This document shows positions 38,931 through 48,699 of a DNA stretch of 62,308 bases, piece after piece (the stretch's first letter is position 1; each line of letters starts with the position of its first letter). This stretch comes from an uncultured Alphaproteobacteria bacterium (GTDB taxonomy: Bacteria; Pseudomonadota; Alphaproteobacteria; HIMB59; GCA-002718135): contig CACOIH010000006.1 in the NCBI GenBank assembly GCA_902627245.1, forward strand, positions 1 to 62,308, given 5' to 3'. The position numbers and the translations under genes are program-made. The notes under the pieces are model-generated. The model was not told where the DNA came from and did no database searches. It worked only from the letters and a program-made list of their open reading frames with translations.

Positions 38931-39908
38931 ATGTCATTAGAATTTTTAATTTCAAAAATTCAAAAAAATAATTTTTTACTTATTGGTAGAGCTGGTGTTG
39001 ATATCTATCCTGACCCACCAGGAACAAAAACTGAAAATGCAAAAAAATATGTAACACATCTTGGTGGTTCATCTGCAAACATGGGTGTTCAATTAACTAA
39101 ATATGGCGGATCATGTTCTTTACTTACAAGAATATCAAATGATGCATTGGGTAAGTTTGTATTAAATCAGCTAGATTTTTATGGAGTGAAGAAAAGTTTG
39201 ATTAAACTAGAAGACAATGAATCTAGAATTTCATTTGCTATCGTTGAGTCAACTATAGAAGACCATCAATCAATAATTTATAGACATAAAGCAGCTGATT
39301 TATTTTTAAGTAAAAATGATATTGAAAATTCTAATGTTCAAAACTATGAATGTATATTGATAACTGGAACTACACTTGCAGCTGAACCATCTAGAAGTGC
39401 AGTTTTATACGCTTTGAAATTAGCTAAAGAAAATAATATACCAGTAATAATGGATATAGATTATAGACCTTATACTTGGGAGTCCGCCGATAAAGCAAAA
39501 CAAATATATAATCTTGCTTGTGATTATTGTTCTGGAATTATAGGCAATGATGATGAATTTGCTATTCTTTCTGGAAGTTATGATAACGGATTGAGTTATG
39601 CCAAAAAAATATCAACTAATTGTGACTTAGTAGTTTATAAAATGGGTGAAAAGGGTTCAATAACTTTTGCAAACGATGCCGAAATTTCAAGAGGTATCTT
39701 TCCAGTTAAACCAATAAAACCTACAGGTGCTGGTGACGCTTTCATGGGATCTCTAATTGGAGCTCTATTAAAAAATTATGATCTTTATAAAGCAATAGAA
39801 ATTAGTTCAGCAGCTGCAGCTATAGTAGTAACTAAGGTTGGATGCGCTCCAGCTATGCCAAATTTGGATGAAGTTTTAAATTTTATGAAAAATAATAATA
39901 TTAACTAA
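38931..39908 (+). CDS. iolC: PfkB-family kinase, 5-dehydro-2-deoxygluconokinase-like (IolC)
   Basis: LIGRAGVDIYPDPPGT; HLGGSSANMGVQL; MDIDYRPYTWES; KPTGAGDAFMGSLIG. Confidence 0.82.
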   Translation: MSLEFLISKIQKNNFLLIGRAGVDIYPDPPGTKTENAKKYVTHLGGSSANMGVQLTKYGGSCSLLTRISNDALGKFVLNQLDFYGVKKSLIKLEDNESRISFAIVESTIEDHQSIIYRHKAADLFLSKNDIENSNVQNYECILITGTTLAAEPSRSAVLYALKLAKENNIPVIMDIDYRPYTWESADKAKQIYNLACDYCSGIIGNDDEFAILSGSYDNGLSYAKKISTNCDLVVYKMGEKGSITFANDAEISRGIFPVKPIKPTGAGDAFMGSLIGALLKNYDLYKAIEISSAAAAIVVTKVGCAPAMPNLDEVLNFMKNNNIN

Positions 39909-39919
39909 GGAGATTTTTA

Positions 39920-40759
39920 ATGCATATACCGCCATTTGATAATAAAAATAAACCAATTGTAGATATAAATGATAATCATGTTCCACTTAATTATTTTAAT
40001 ATTGTTAAACTAAAAAAAGATCAAAGTTTTGAATATGTAACTCCTGGTTATGAAACATGTATTGTGCCTGCTACAGGCACTATAAATATTAATATAGAAG
40101 GTTATGAGGTGATGGATTTAGGCACAAGGACTGTAGATGTTTGGGATGGTGAACCAGAAGGAGTATATGTACCATCTGGTGCAAAAGCTTCCTTTGTAGC
40201 ACTAAAAGATTCAGAAATTTTTATTGCTGGTGCAAAATTTGATAAAACTTTAGAGCCTTTTGCTGTCAGAGTTAATGAAATTGATAAAGTTCAATATGGT
40301 TCCGATGATACAAAAACACATAGGAAAATTAAACATATTCTTGGTGCAAAGCATCATGATAAAGTAGGCAGATTGCTATGTAATGAACTTTATACTGTAG
40401 GGCAGGGAGGCTGGTCTGGTTTTCCTCCTCATAAACATGATACAGATCGACTTCCACATGAAACACGTCATGATGAAACATATAATTATCGTTTTCGTCC
40501 AAATAACGGATTTGGATTTCAATTATTTCAACAAGTTGATGATAAAGTTGGAAAAGCAGAACATATAATTGATGGATCAACTATTGCAATTAGAACAGGT
40601 TATCATCCATGTGTTGTAGCACCTGGATATGAAATGTACTATTTTACAATACTTGGTGGACTATCTCAAAGATCCTTGGTGCAATTTTTCCAACCTGAAC
40701 ATGCCTATCAGGTAGAAACTATTCCTGGAATTAAGGATATGATTGCAAAATATAAATAA
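39920..40759 (+). CDS. iolB: 5-deoxy-glucuronate isomerase family protein (IolB)
   Basis: GQGGWSGFPPHKHDTDRLPHETRHDETYNYRFRPNNGFGFQ; AIRTGYHPCVVAPGYEMYYF. Confidence 0.92.
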   Translation: MHIPPFDNKNKPIVDINDNHVPLNYFNIVKLKKDQSFEYVTPGYETCIVPATGTININIEGYEVMDLGTRTVDVWDGEPEGVYVPSGAKASFVALKDSEIFIAGAKFDKTLEPFAVRVNEIDKVQYGSDDTKTHRKIKHILGAKHHDKVGRLLCNELYTVGQGGWSGFPPHKHDTDRLPHETRHDETYNYRFRPNNGFGFQLFQQVDDKVGKAEHIIDGSTIAIRTGYHPCVVAPGYEMYYFTILGGLSQRSLVQFFQPEHAYQVETIPGIKDMIAKYK

Positions 40760-41589
40760 TGACAGCAGTAAATTTAAAAAAAATTTTAAATGATGCAAAT
40801 AAAAATAACTATTCAGTAGCAGGTCTAGTTGTGTTAAGTTGGGATGATGCTCTCGCATTCACGCAAGCAGCAGATGAAACTGGAATCCCAATTATTTTAC
40901 AAGCTGGCCCCTCTTGCAGGGCTCATACTCCAATTTCAATATTAGGAAAAATGTTTAGATATTTAGCTAGTCAAACAAAAACTAATATTTGTTGTCATAT
41001 CGATCATGGTTATACTTTAGATGAATGTTACGAGGGCATTGATAGCGGATTTACTTCTGTAATGTTTGATGGCTCTAAGTTACCGTTAAAACAAAATATT
41101 AAAGTAAGTAAAAAAATTTCTACAAGAGCGCACAAACATAATATTTCTGTTGAGGGTGAAATAGGTTTTGTAGGTTATGATAATGGAAAAATTTCAGAAG
41201 GAACCAATATTGAAGATGCAATCACTTTTGCAAATAATAGTAACATTGATGCAATGGCAATTTCCGTAGGAAACACACATTTACAAACTTCAAAAAAAGC
41301 AAATATTGATTTCCATAAAATTAAATTAATTCAAAATAATGTAAAAATACCACTAGTTCTTCATGGTAGTAGTGGTATTCCTTTTAGTCAAAGAAAAATT
41401 CTGGCAAGAAAGACAAATGTAGCTAAACTTAATATTGGAACTGAAATAAGAATGGCTTTTGGTGACTCTTTAAGAAAAAATTTGAAAAAAAATAAGCAAA
41501 TATATGACCGCCTAAAAATTTTAAATCCTACTATAAAAGATTTAGTAAAGGTAACTAAGAAAGTAATTACACAAATTGGACCAGAATAA
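40759..41589 (+). CDS. Class II fructose-bisphosphate/ketose-bisphosphate aldolase family (KbaY/IolJ-like)
   Basis: CHIDHGYTLDECYEGIDSGFTSVMFDGSKLP; LVLHGSSGIP; AKLNIGTEIRMAF. Confidence 0.88.
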   Translation: MTAVNLKKILNDANKNNYSVAGLVVLSWDDALAFTQAADETGIPIILQAGPSCRAHTPISILGKMFRYLASQTKTNICCHIDHGYTLDECYEGIDSGFTSVMFDGSKLPLKQNIKVSKKISTRAHKHNISVEGEIGFVGYDNGKISEGTNIEDAITFANNSNIDAMAISVGNTHLQTSKKANIDFHKIKLIQNNVKIPLVLHGSSGIPFSQRKILARKTNVAKLNIGTEIRMAFGDSLRKNLKKNKQIYDRLKILNPTIKDLVKVTKKVITQIGPE

Positions 41590-42115
41590 AAATATAATAT
41601 TTATTGCAGCTTTAAAGGATGAAACTCCTAATTTAAAAAATTTCCATTATAGTGGTGTAGGTAAAATAAATGCTACAATAAAGGTCTTAGAATTAATTAA
41701 AAATTATAAACCAAATAAAATAGTTAATTATGGTACTGCAGGATCTACATCGAAAAAATTGTCTGGTTTAATAAAATGCACTAGTTTTGTTCAAAGAGAT
41801 ATGGATGCTAGAGGGTTAATGAATTTTAAATTAGGTGAAACACCTTTTGATAAAATATCTACAATATCTTTTAAGGGTGCAGGATATATTTGTGGAACAG
41901 GAGATAGTTTTGCTCAATCATCTATCGAAATAGACTGTCATGTCGTTGATATGGAAGCATATGCAATTGCTAAAGTGTGTAAATTACAAGGTATTGATTT
42001 TGAATGTTATAAATATATTTCAGATTATGTTAATGAAAACTCAAATCAAGACTGGCAAAAAAATTGCTCAAAAGGAGCAAATTTATTTAGACAGAAATTC
42101 CCTGAAGTGAATTAA
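41576..42115 (+). CDS. 5'-methylthioadenosine/S-adenosylhomocysteine nucleosidase-like protein
   Basis: YSGVGKINATIK; NYGTAGS; GTGDSFAQ; VVDMEAYAIAKV; TTG start, overlaps the aldolase by 14 nt. Confidence 0.75.
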   Translation: MDQNKNIIFIAALKDETPNLKNFHYSGVGKINATIKVLELIKNYKPNKIVNYGTAGSTSKKLSGLIKCTSFVQRDMDARGLMNFKLGETPFDKISTISFKGAGYICGTGDSFAQSSIEIDCHVVDMEAYAIAKVCKLQGIDFECYKYISDYVNENSNQDWQKNCSKGANLFRQKFPEVN

Positions 42116-42532
42116 ATGATCTTAAAAATATTAGATAAATTAGGCAGAAAAAAAATTGTATTGGATAGAGGGCCTTCTCACCCAGAATATCATAAAGCTA
42201 AACCTTGGATGGAGAGGTATTATGTTTTATTTAGACATAGACCTAAATGGTTTCCCTTTAATATTCTTATTCATAAAATGTTAGATGATGATCATGGAGA
42301 AGGTGTACATAATCATTTATGCCCTTATATTACAATAATATTAAAAGGAGGTTATTGGGAAACAACACCTAGGGGTAAATTCTGGAGAGCGCCTGGATAT
42401 ATAGGTTTTCGTTCTGCTGATCATATGCATAGAGTTGATCTTGAACCTGGAAAAGATACCATGACTTTGTTTATTCCAGGGCCATTTGGTTTAAGGAAAA
42501 AAAATAGAGCTGGATACAAAGAAAAAATTTAA
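42116..42532 (+). CDS. Cupin-like conserved hypothetical protein
   Basis: HNHLCPYITIILKGGYWETTPRGKFWRAPGYIGFRSADHMHRVDLEPGKDTMTLFIPGP, beta-barrel cupin-like His pattern. Confidence 0.65.
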   Translation: MILKILDKLGRKKIVLDRGPSHPEYHKAKPWMERYYVLFRHRPKWFPFNILIHKMLDDDHGEGVHNHLCPYITIILKGGYWETTPRGKFWRAPGYIGFRSADHMHRVDLEPGKDTMTLFIPGPFGLRKKNRAGYKEKI

Positions 42533-42536
42533 TAGT

Positions 42537-43268
42537 TTAAATTGCGTCAAAAATTAATTTAAATCCACTAACAAAAAGCAAAATATAAACAATATTAAAA
42601 AATAATTTTTCAGAAATAAATTTTTGAATATAAAAACCGATTACAACGCTAATGGCAGCTAAAGGAAATAATAAAAAAGAAACTTTTAAATTTGAAGGCG
42701 CTAGTAAATTAAAATAATAATACGGAAATATTTTAACGAAATTAATAACAAAAAAAGTCATAGTCATTGTGCCAAGATACGTCAATTTATCTAATTTAAG
42801 AGGCAAAACATAAAAATTAATAGGGGGATTTCCAGCATGTATTAAAAAGCTTGTATATCCTGCTACACCAGACCAAAAAACACCTTTAGATTTTGTTGGA
42901 TTTAATAATGAGCTATTTTTTTGATAAATCGAAATTAAGACAAATAAAATAGCAATGATACCAACTAAAAGTCTAATCTGGTTCTCTGAAGTATATTGAA
43001 AAGTAATACCTCCTATAACTATTCCAATTATTGATGATGGAATAATGATTTTAAGTAATTTCATATCCCATTTATTCCAATATAAATATAATGCTATAAC
43101 ATCCATAACAAGTAATAATGGCAATAGAATACCTGCTGCTTTAAGAGGGCTCATAGCAAATGACATTATTGGTACAGCTAGCATTGATATCGGACCTGGA
43201 AAACCGCCTTTAGATAAACCAAAAACTATTACACCAAAAGAAGCAAAAAACAGAAAATAAATATCCAT
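42537..43268 (-). CDS. TSUP family transporter (sulfite exporter TauE/SafE-like)
   Basis: FGLSKGGFPGPISMLAVPIMSFAMSPLKAAGILLPLLLVMDV. Confidence 0.88.
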   Translation of the reverse strand: MDIYFLFFASFGVIVFGLSKGGFPGPISMLAVPIMSFAMSPLKAAGILLPLLLVMDVIALYLYWNKWDMKLLKIIIPSSIIGIVIGGITFQYTSENQIRLLVGIIAILFVLISIYQKNSSLLNPTKSKGVFWSGVAGYTSFLIHAGNPPINFYVLPLKLDKLTYLGTMTMTFFVINFVKIFPYYYFNLLAPSNLKVSFLLFPLAAISVVIGFYIQKFISEKLFFNIVYILLFVSGFKLIFDAI

Positions 43269-44428
43269 TAAGATAAATTATTAAGGGCGTCAGTAATATC
43301 CTTAAGTTGATCTTTTTTATCTTCTAATCCACAATATAATCTAATAAGAGTTCCATTCGAATTGTCTTTATATGTTCTAGTAATTAATGGTGGAAAAGTT
43401 ATTAAGCTATCATATCCACCCCAACTATAACCAAGTTTAAAAACTTTTAATTTTTTATGAAATTTTTCAAGTTTTATATTTGAATATTTTTTCTTTAATA
43501 TAAATGCAAATAAACCTGAACTACCAGTAAAATCTCTTTTCCAAATTTTATGATTCCTGGTGTGCTCAAGAGCTGGATGAAATACATCTTTAACCAATTT
43601 ATGTTTTAATAAGTTTCTTGCCAAATATATTGCATTACTCTCTATTTCTTTCATCCTAATTTCTAAAGTTGGTATACCTCTTAGAGCCAAGTAGACCTCT
43701 TCTGAACCAGGACATATACCTAAGGTTTTTGAAGCAATTCTAATTTGACGGCTATAATGTTTATCTGAAGATACAAAACCAATTAAAACATCAGAATGCC
43801 CATTAATATATTTTGTTCCTGCGTCTATAATAATGTTTATTCCAAGTTTAACAGGATCACAAAATAGAGGTGATGCCCAAGTGTTATCCATTACTGTTGG
43901 TATTTTATATTTTATAGCAATTTTAGTAATAAAAGGTATGTCGATTATGTCAAAAGTAGCTGTTCCTGGTGATTCTAAATAAATAAGTTTTGTTTTTTTA
44001 TTAATTTTTTTTTCAAAATTTTTAATATTATTTATTGGATGAAAATATTTTATTAGTACACCATAATTTTTAAGAATATTTTCACAAAATGTTCTAGTTG
44101 GACTATAAACACTGTCATTTATCAAAACTTCATCACCTTTTTTTAATAATGCAAAAAAAGGAATAATTATAGAAGCTAATCCTGAAGGAGAGAGAACTGT
44201 ATCATCACAATTATATAAATTTGATATAGAGTCTTCTAATTGTTTATGAAATGGATTTTTATTTATTCCATAATATGTTTTTCTATCATCAGCATTTTTA
44301 ATGTCATTTAAGTAATCTTTAAAATCATTAAATATCATTGTTGAGCCCTTATATATTCCTGGATTAATAAATCCTTTTTGTCTAAGTGGGTCTCTTCCTA
44401 ATTTGGTTAATTTTGTCTTTCTTTTCAT
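43268..44428 (-). CDS. metC: Cystathionine beta-lyase (Cys/Met metabolism PLP enzyme)
   Basis: RKTYYGINKNPFHKQLEDSISNLYNCDDTVLSPSGLASI; DAGTKYINGHSDVLIGFV PLP-Lys motif. Confidence 0.88.
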   Translation of the reverse strand: MKRKTKLTKLGRDPLRQKGFINPGIYKGSTMIFNDFKDYLNDIKNADDRKTYYGINKNPFHKQLEDSISNLYNCDDTVLSPSGLASIIIPFFALLKKGDEVLINDSVYSPTRTFCENILKNYGVLIKYFHPINNIKNFEKKINKKTKLIYLESPGTATFDIIDIPFITKIAIKYKIPTVMDNTWASPLFCDPVKLGINIIIDAGTKYINGHSDVLIGFVSSDKHYSRQIRIASKTLGICPGSEEVYLALRGIPTLEIRMKEIESNAIYLARNLLKHKLVKDVFHPALEHTRNHKIWKRDFTGSSGLFAFILKKKYSNIKLEKFHKKLKVFKLGYSWGGYDSLITFPPLITRTYKDNSNGTLIRLYCGLEDKKDQLKDITDALNNLS

Positions 44429-44588
44429 TTGTATACTATATATAGACAGTAAAAAATTGATCTATACAATTTATAGAGATTAATAAAAATGCATAAATCT
44501 ATCATTTGGATTAACTTATATATTTGGTATAGGGAAGCAATCTTTGAAAAAAGATATTTAAATAATTATTTAAAACGGAGAAAATAAT

Positions 44589-45593
44589 ATGAAAAAACTA
44601 TTATCTATCTTTGCGGTTCTTGCATTTGCATTCTCAGCTCATGCTGGAACTCTTGATGATGTAAAAAATAGAGGTTTTCTAAAATGTGGAGTAACAACTG
44701 GTCTAGCTGGTTTTGCTGCTCCAGATGATAACGGTGAATGGGCTGGTCTAGATGCAGATATGTGTCGTGCAGTTGCAGTTGCTGTTTTTGGAGACCGTTC
44801 AAAAGTAGAATTTATTACAACTACTGGTAAATCACGTTTTCCAACATTAGCTTCTGGTGAAGTTGATATGTTAGCGAGAAATACTACTTGGACAATTAGC
44901 CGTGATGTTAATCTTGGTTTTGAGTTTGTAGGTGTAAACTTCTATGATGGACAAGGTTTCATGGTTCCATCTGCTCTTGGTGTATCAAGTGCAAAAGAGC
45001 TTGATGGTGCTACTGTATGTATCCAAACTGGTACAACTACAGAGTTAAACCTTGCTGATTTCTTTAGATTAAATGGAATTGGATACGAAGCACTTCCAAT
45101 TGAAACTAATGATGAAGGTAAAGAAAACTTATTTGCTGGAAGATGTGACGTATACACTACTGATGCTTCAGGCCTTTCTTCAACAAGAGCTGCTGCAGCA
45201 AATCCAGACAAATGGGTTGTTTTACCAGAAATTATTTCAAAAGAACCTTTGGGTCCATTAGTAAGACACGGTGATCACCAATGGGGTGATGTTGTACGTT
45301 GGTCTCTAAACGCAATGATTATTGCTGAAGAACTAGGTGTTACATCTGAAAACGTTGATGCGCAAAAAAGCTCAAATGTTCCTGAAGTACTTAGACTCTT
45401 AGGAGTTGAAGGTTCATATGGTGAAATGCTTGAATTAGCTCCTGATTGGGCTTACCAAATAATTAAACAAATTGGTAACTACTCAGAATCTTATGAAGCT
45501 AACGTAGGTCCAGATACACCTTTAGAAATTGCTAGAGGTCTTAATGCTCTTTGGACTCAAGGTGGTATTTTATACGCACCACCGTTCAGATAA
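44589..45593 (+). CDS. aapJ: General L-amino acid ABC transporter substrate-binding protein
   Basis: TLDDVKNRGFLKCGVTTGLAGFAAPDDNGEWAGLDADMCRAVA; signal peptide. Confidence 0.95.
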   Translation: MKKLLSIFAVLAFAFSAHAGTLDDVKNRGFLKCGVTTGLAGFAAPDDNGEWAGLDADMCRAVAVAVFGDRSKVEFITTTGKSRFPTLASGEVDMLARNTTWTISRDVNLGFEFVGVNFYDGQGFMVPSALGVSSAKELDGATVCIQTGTTTELNLADFFRLNGIGYEALPIETNDEGKENLFAGRCDVYTTDASGLSSTRAAAANPDKWVVLPEIISKEPLGPLVRHGDHQWGDVVRWSLNAMIIAEELGVTSENVDAQKSSNVPEVLRLLGVEGSYGEMLELAPDWAYQIIKQIGNYSESYEANVGPDTPLEIARGLNALWTQGGILYAPPFR

Positions 45594-45611
45594 ATCTTTA
45601 ATTATATACAT

Positions 45612-45643
45612 TTAGGGGGTTTCAAAACCCCCTAATTTTTTTT
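45612..45643 (+). terminator. Hairpin plus T-tract between aapJ and aapQ (terminator/attenuator)
   Basis: TTAGGGGGTT-TCAA-AACCCCCTAA-TTTTTTTT. Confidence 0.88.
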
Positions 45644-45654
45644 ATAAGAGTAAA

Positions 45655-46818
45655 ATGAGATCTAATGTAAATTTTTTTTCTGATGAAAAATTTAGATCTA
45701 TCTTTTTTCAAACTTTAGTTGTAGGACTTTTTGCACTTGGTATTTTTTTTATAGTTCAAACTACTGCATATAACTTAGAAAAAAGAAATATTGCAACAGG
45801 TTGGCGTTTTCTTACAGACCCTGCTGGTTTTGATATAAGTTTTTCTCCATTTATTGATTTTAAATCAACAGACACACATTTAGATGTATATTTTGTTGGA
45901 GTTTTAAACACATTATTAGTTTCATTTTGTGGTTGTATAGCAGCAACAATTCTAGGTTTTTTAGTTGGTATTATTAGGTTATCTTCTAATTGGTTACTTG
46001 TAAGAGTAGCTTATATTTATGTTGAATTTACTCGTAATGTTCCATTATTACTCCAAATTATACTTTGGTATAGTATTTTGATCCAACTACCTAGAGTAAA
46101 ACAATCTCTAGAATTTCTTGATATATTTTTTATTTCTAATAGGGGTATTTATTCACCAAGACCTGTATTTGAAAATGGTTTTTCATATGTATTTTTAGCT
46201 TTCCTCTTGGCCATAATTTCAAGTTTTATTTTAAGGAAATGGGCTAAAAAAAGACAAGATACTACTGGTAGACAGTTTCCAGTTATTACTTCAGCTTTTG
46301 GGATGATTGTTTTCCTACCCTTACTATTATTTTTTATTCTCGGTTCTCCTCTGTCTTTTGACTACCCAGCGCTAAAAGGTTTTAACTTCAAAGGTGGAAT
46401 GGTTATTAGACCCGAATTCATAGCAATGTTTTTAGCTTTAACTATTTATACAGCTGCTTTCATTTCAGAAACTGTAAGGTCTGGAATAATGTCAGTTACA
46501 AAAGGCCAAAGAGAAGCCTCAGCTTCTCTTGGTTTAAAAAAAAATTGGATAATGAGACTTATTATTATACCTCAAGCCTTAAGAGTAATTGTTCCACCAC
46601 TTACTAGTCAGTATTTAAATTTAACTAAAAACTCTTCTTTAGGTATAGCTGTTGGTTATGCAGATCTCGTCCATGGTTTTGGCGGAATTAGTTTAAATCA
46701 AACTGGTCAAGCAATAGAGTGTATGGTTATAGTGATGGCAACATACCTTACTATTAGTTTAACAATATCTTTGTTTATGAATATTTATAACCGAAGTATA
46801 CAATTTAAAGAGAAATAA
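45655..46818 (+). CDS. aapQ: General L-amino acid ABC transporter permease
   Basis: AapQ-like N-terminus; EFTRNVPLLLQIILWY; GQREASASLGLKKNWIMRLIIIPQALRVIVPPL. Confidence 0.93.
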   Translation: MRSNVNFFSDEKFRSIFFQTLVVGLFALGIFFIVQTTAYNLEKRNIATGWRFLTDPAGFDISFSPFIDFKSTDTHLDVYFVGVLNTLLVSFCGCIAATILGFLVGIIRLSSNWLLVRVAYIYVEFTRNVPLLLQIILWYSILIQLPRVKQSLEFLDIFFISNRGIYSPRPVFENGFSYVFLAFLLAIISSFILRKWAKKRQDTTGRQFPVITSAFGMIVFLPLLLFFILGSPLSFDYPALKGFNFKGGMVIRPEFIAMFLALTIYTAAFISETVRSGIMSVTKGQREASASLGLKKNWIMRLIIIPQALRVIVPPLTSQYLNLTKNSSLGIAVGYADLVHGFGGISLNQTGQAIECMVIVMATYLTISLTISLFMNIYNRSIQFKEK

Positions 46819-46819
46819 T

Positions 46820-47953
46820 ATGAATGAAATAACTCAATCAAGAAAACCTCCTGTTGCCACAACTGGTATTTTAGGTTGGCTTAGAATGAATCTTTTTTCA
46901 AATTGGGTAAATTCATTAATTTCTTTATTTGTTTTATATATTCTATTTCAATTTATTCCTTGGATACTTAATTGGACAGTTTTTGCTGCTGATTTTAAAT
47001 ATAATTTTAATGGTGAAGAAATAATCAATAGAGAAATGTGTTCAAGAGTTCTTGATCCTGAAACTGGAGGAGCTTGTTGGGCAATCATTTATGTTAGGTT
47101 TTATCAATTTATGTATGGTTTTTATCCGAGAGAAGAAGTTTGGAGAGTTAATCTTAGTTACATAATGTTGGCAATAGCAATAGTACCATTGTTATTTGAT
47201 AAATTCCCTTTTAGAAAACACTTCCTAAAATTTACTTATGTATTTCCAATAATAGCATTTTTTCTTTTAAATGGAGGTCTTGGACTTGAGCCTGTATCTA
47301 CAAATAAATGGGGTGGTTTATTAGTAACTTTAGTTTTGGGATGCACAGGTATAGCTTTAGCATTCCCTCTTGGTATTGTTCTTGCTCTTGGAAGAAGATC
47401 TAATCTTCCTGTTATTAGTATGATGTGTACATTATTTATAGAATTTATAAGAGGCGTACCATTAATTACACTTTTATTTTTTGGAATGGTAATGTTGCCA
47501 TTATTTTTACCTGAAGGTATAGATATGGATGGCTTGGCTCGTGTATTAGTTGCCGTTACATTATTTCAGGCTGCTTATATGGCAGAAGTTATTAGAGGTG
47601 GATTGCAAGCTATTCCACAGGGTCAATACGAAGCTGCTAGATCCATTGGTTTAAGTTATTGGCAAATGAATAGAAAAGTAGTTTTACCTCAAGCAATAAG
47701 AATATCAATTCCATCAATTGTGAATACTTCAATTGGACTTTTTAAAGACACAACTTTAGTTATTATTGTTGGTCTATTGGATTTACTTGGAATTGGAAGA
47801 GGGGCTTTAGCTGATACAACCTGGCTAGGATTAGCTTATGAAGTTTATTTTTTTGTGTCTTTAGTTTTCTTTATTTTCACTTTTGGGATGTCGAGATACA
47901 GTTTATATTTGGAAAAAAAGCTTAAAACAGGTATTAACATGGGAGCAGATTAA
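46820..47953 (+). CDS. aapM: General L-amino acid ABC transporter permease
   Basis: [48 protein letters not shown]. Confidence 0.93.
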   Translation: MNEITQSRKPPVATTGILGWLRMNLFSNWVNSLISLFVLYILFQFIPWILNWTVFAADFKYNFNGEEIINREMCSRVLDPETGGACWAIIYVRFYQFMYGFYPREEVWRVNLSYIMLAIAIVPLLFDKFPFRKHFLKFTYVFPIIAFFLLNGGLGLEPVSTNKWGGLLVTLVLGCTGIALAFPLGIVLALGRRSNLPVISMMCTLFIEFIRGVPLITLLFFGMVMLPLFLPEGIDMDGLARVLVAVTLFQAAYMAEVIRGGLQAIPQGQYEAARSIGLSYWQMNRKVVLPQAIRISIPSIVNTSIGLFKDTTLVIIVGLLDLLGIGRGALADTTWLGLAYEVYFFVSLVFFIFTFGMSRYSLYLEKKLKTGINMGAD

Positions 47954-47955
47954 TT

Positions 47956-48699
47956 ATGTCAGATGATTCAATAATTTCATTACAAAATGTAAACAAGTGG
48001 TTTGGTGACTTTCATGTGTTACAGGACGTTAACTTAGAAGTTAAGAAAAAAGAAAGAATTGTTGTTTGCGGACCTTCAGGTTCTGGTAAATCTACAATGA
48101 TTAGATGTATAAATCGTCTAGAAGAACATCAAGAGGGCACAATCATTGTTGATGGTATTGAGTTAACAGGTAACCTTAAAAATATTGATAGTGTAAGGAA
48201 AGAAGTTGGAATGGTTTTTCAGCAATTTAATTTATTTCCACATTTATCTGTTAAAGAAAATATTACCTTAGCTCCTATCTGGGTAAAAAAAATGCCTAAA
48301 GCAGAAGCAGAAGAATTAGCAATGCAGCAATTAGAGATTGTAAAAATTCCAGAACAAGCAGATAAATACCCCGGCCAACTTTCTGGTGGCCAGCAACAAA
48401 GAGTAGCAATAGCTAGATCACTTGCAATGAAACCTAATATTATGCTTTTTGATGAACCTACTTCAGCTTTAGATCCTGAAATGATCAAAGAAGTTCTAGA
48501 CGTTATGGTAGACTTAGCAGAAGGTGGAATGACAATGATAGTTGTTACACATGAAATGGGTTTTGCAAAAACAGTTGCAGATAGAATGGTATTTATGGAT
48601 GAAGGTAAAATAGTGGAAGAGGCTAGCCCGGACAAGTTTTTTAATAATCCTGAGAGCGACCGTACAAAGCTATTCCTAAGTCAAATTCTTAATCATTAA
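47956..48699 (+). CDS. aapP: General L-amino acid ABC transporter ATP-binding protein
   Basis: GPSGSGKST Walker [35 protein letters not shown]. Confidence 0.97.
   Translation: MSDDSIISLQNVNKWFGDFHVLQDVNLEVKKKERIVVCGPSGSGKSTMIRCINRLEEHQEGTIIVDGIELTGNLKNIDSVRKEVGMVFQQFNLFPHLSVKENITLAPIWVKKMPKAEAEELAMQQLEIVKIPEQADKYPGQLSGGQQQRVAIARSLAMKPNIMLFDEPTSALDPEMIKEVLDVMVDLAEGGMTMIVVTHEMGFAKTVADRMVFMDEGKIVEEASPDKFFNNPESDRTKLFLSQILNH

Noticed and set aside
38931-41589. Calling the cluster a complete inositol catabolic operon
   Set aside because: Only kinase, isomerase and aldolase steps are present; iolG/E/D/A are not in the window
38496-42532. tRNA-Arg-adjacent integrative genomic island
   Set aside because: No integrase, no visible direct repeat of the tRNA 3' end, and same base composition as surroundings; only kept as a possibility to test
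44605-44802. Gln/Leu/His-rich antisense ORF in aapJ (also 40329-40580 in iolB and 33293-33583 in the SBP)
   Set aside because: Composition is an artefact of reading conserved genes antisense; no start signals
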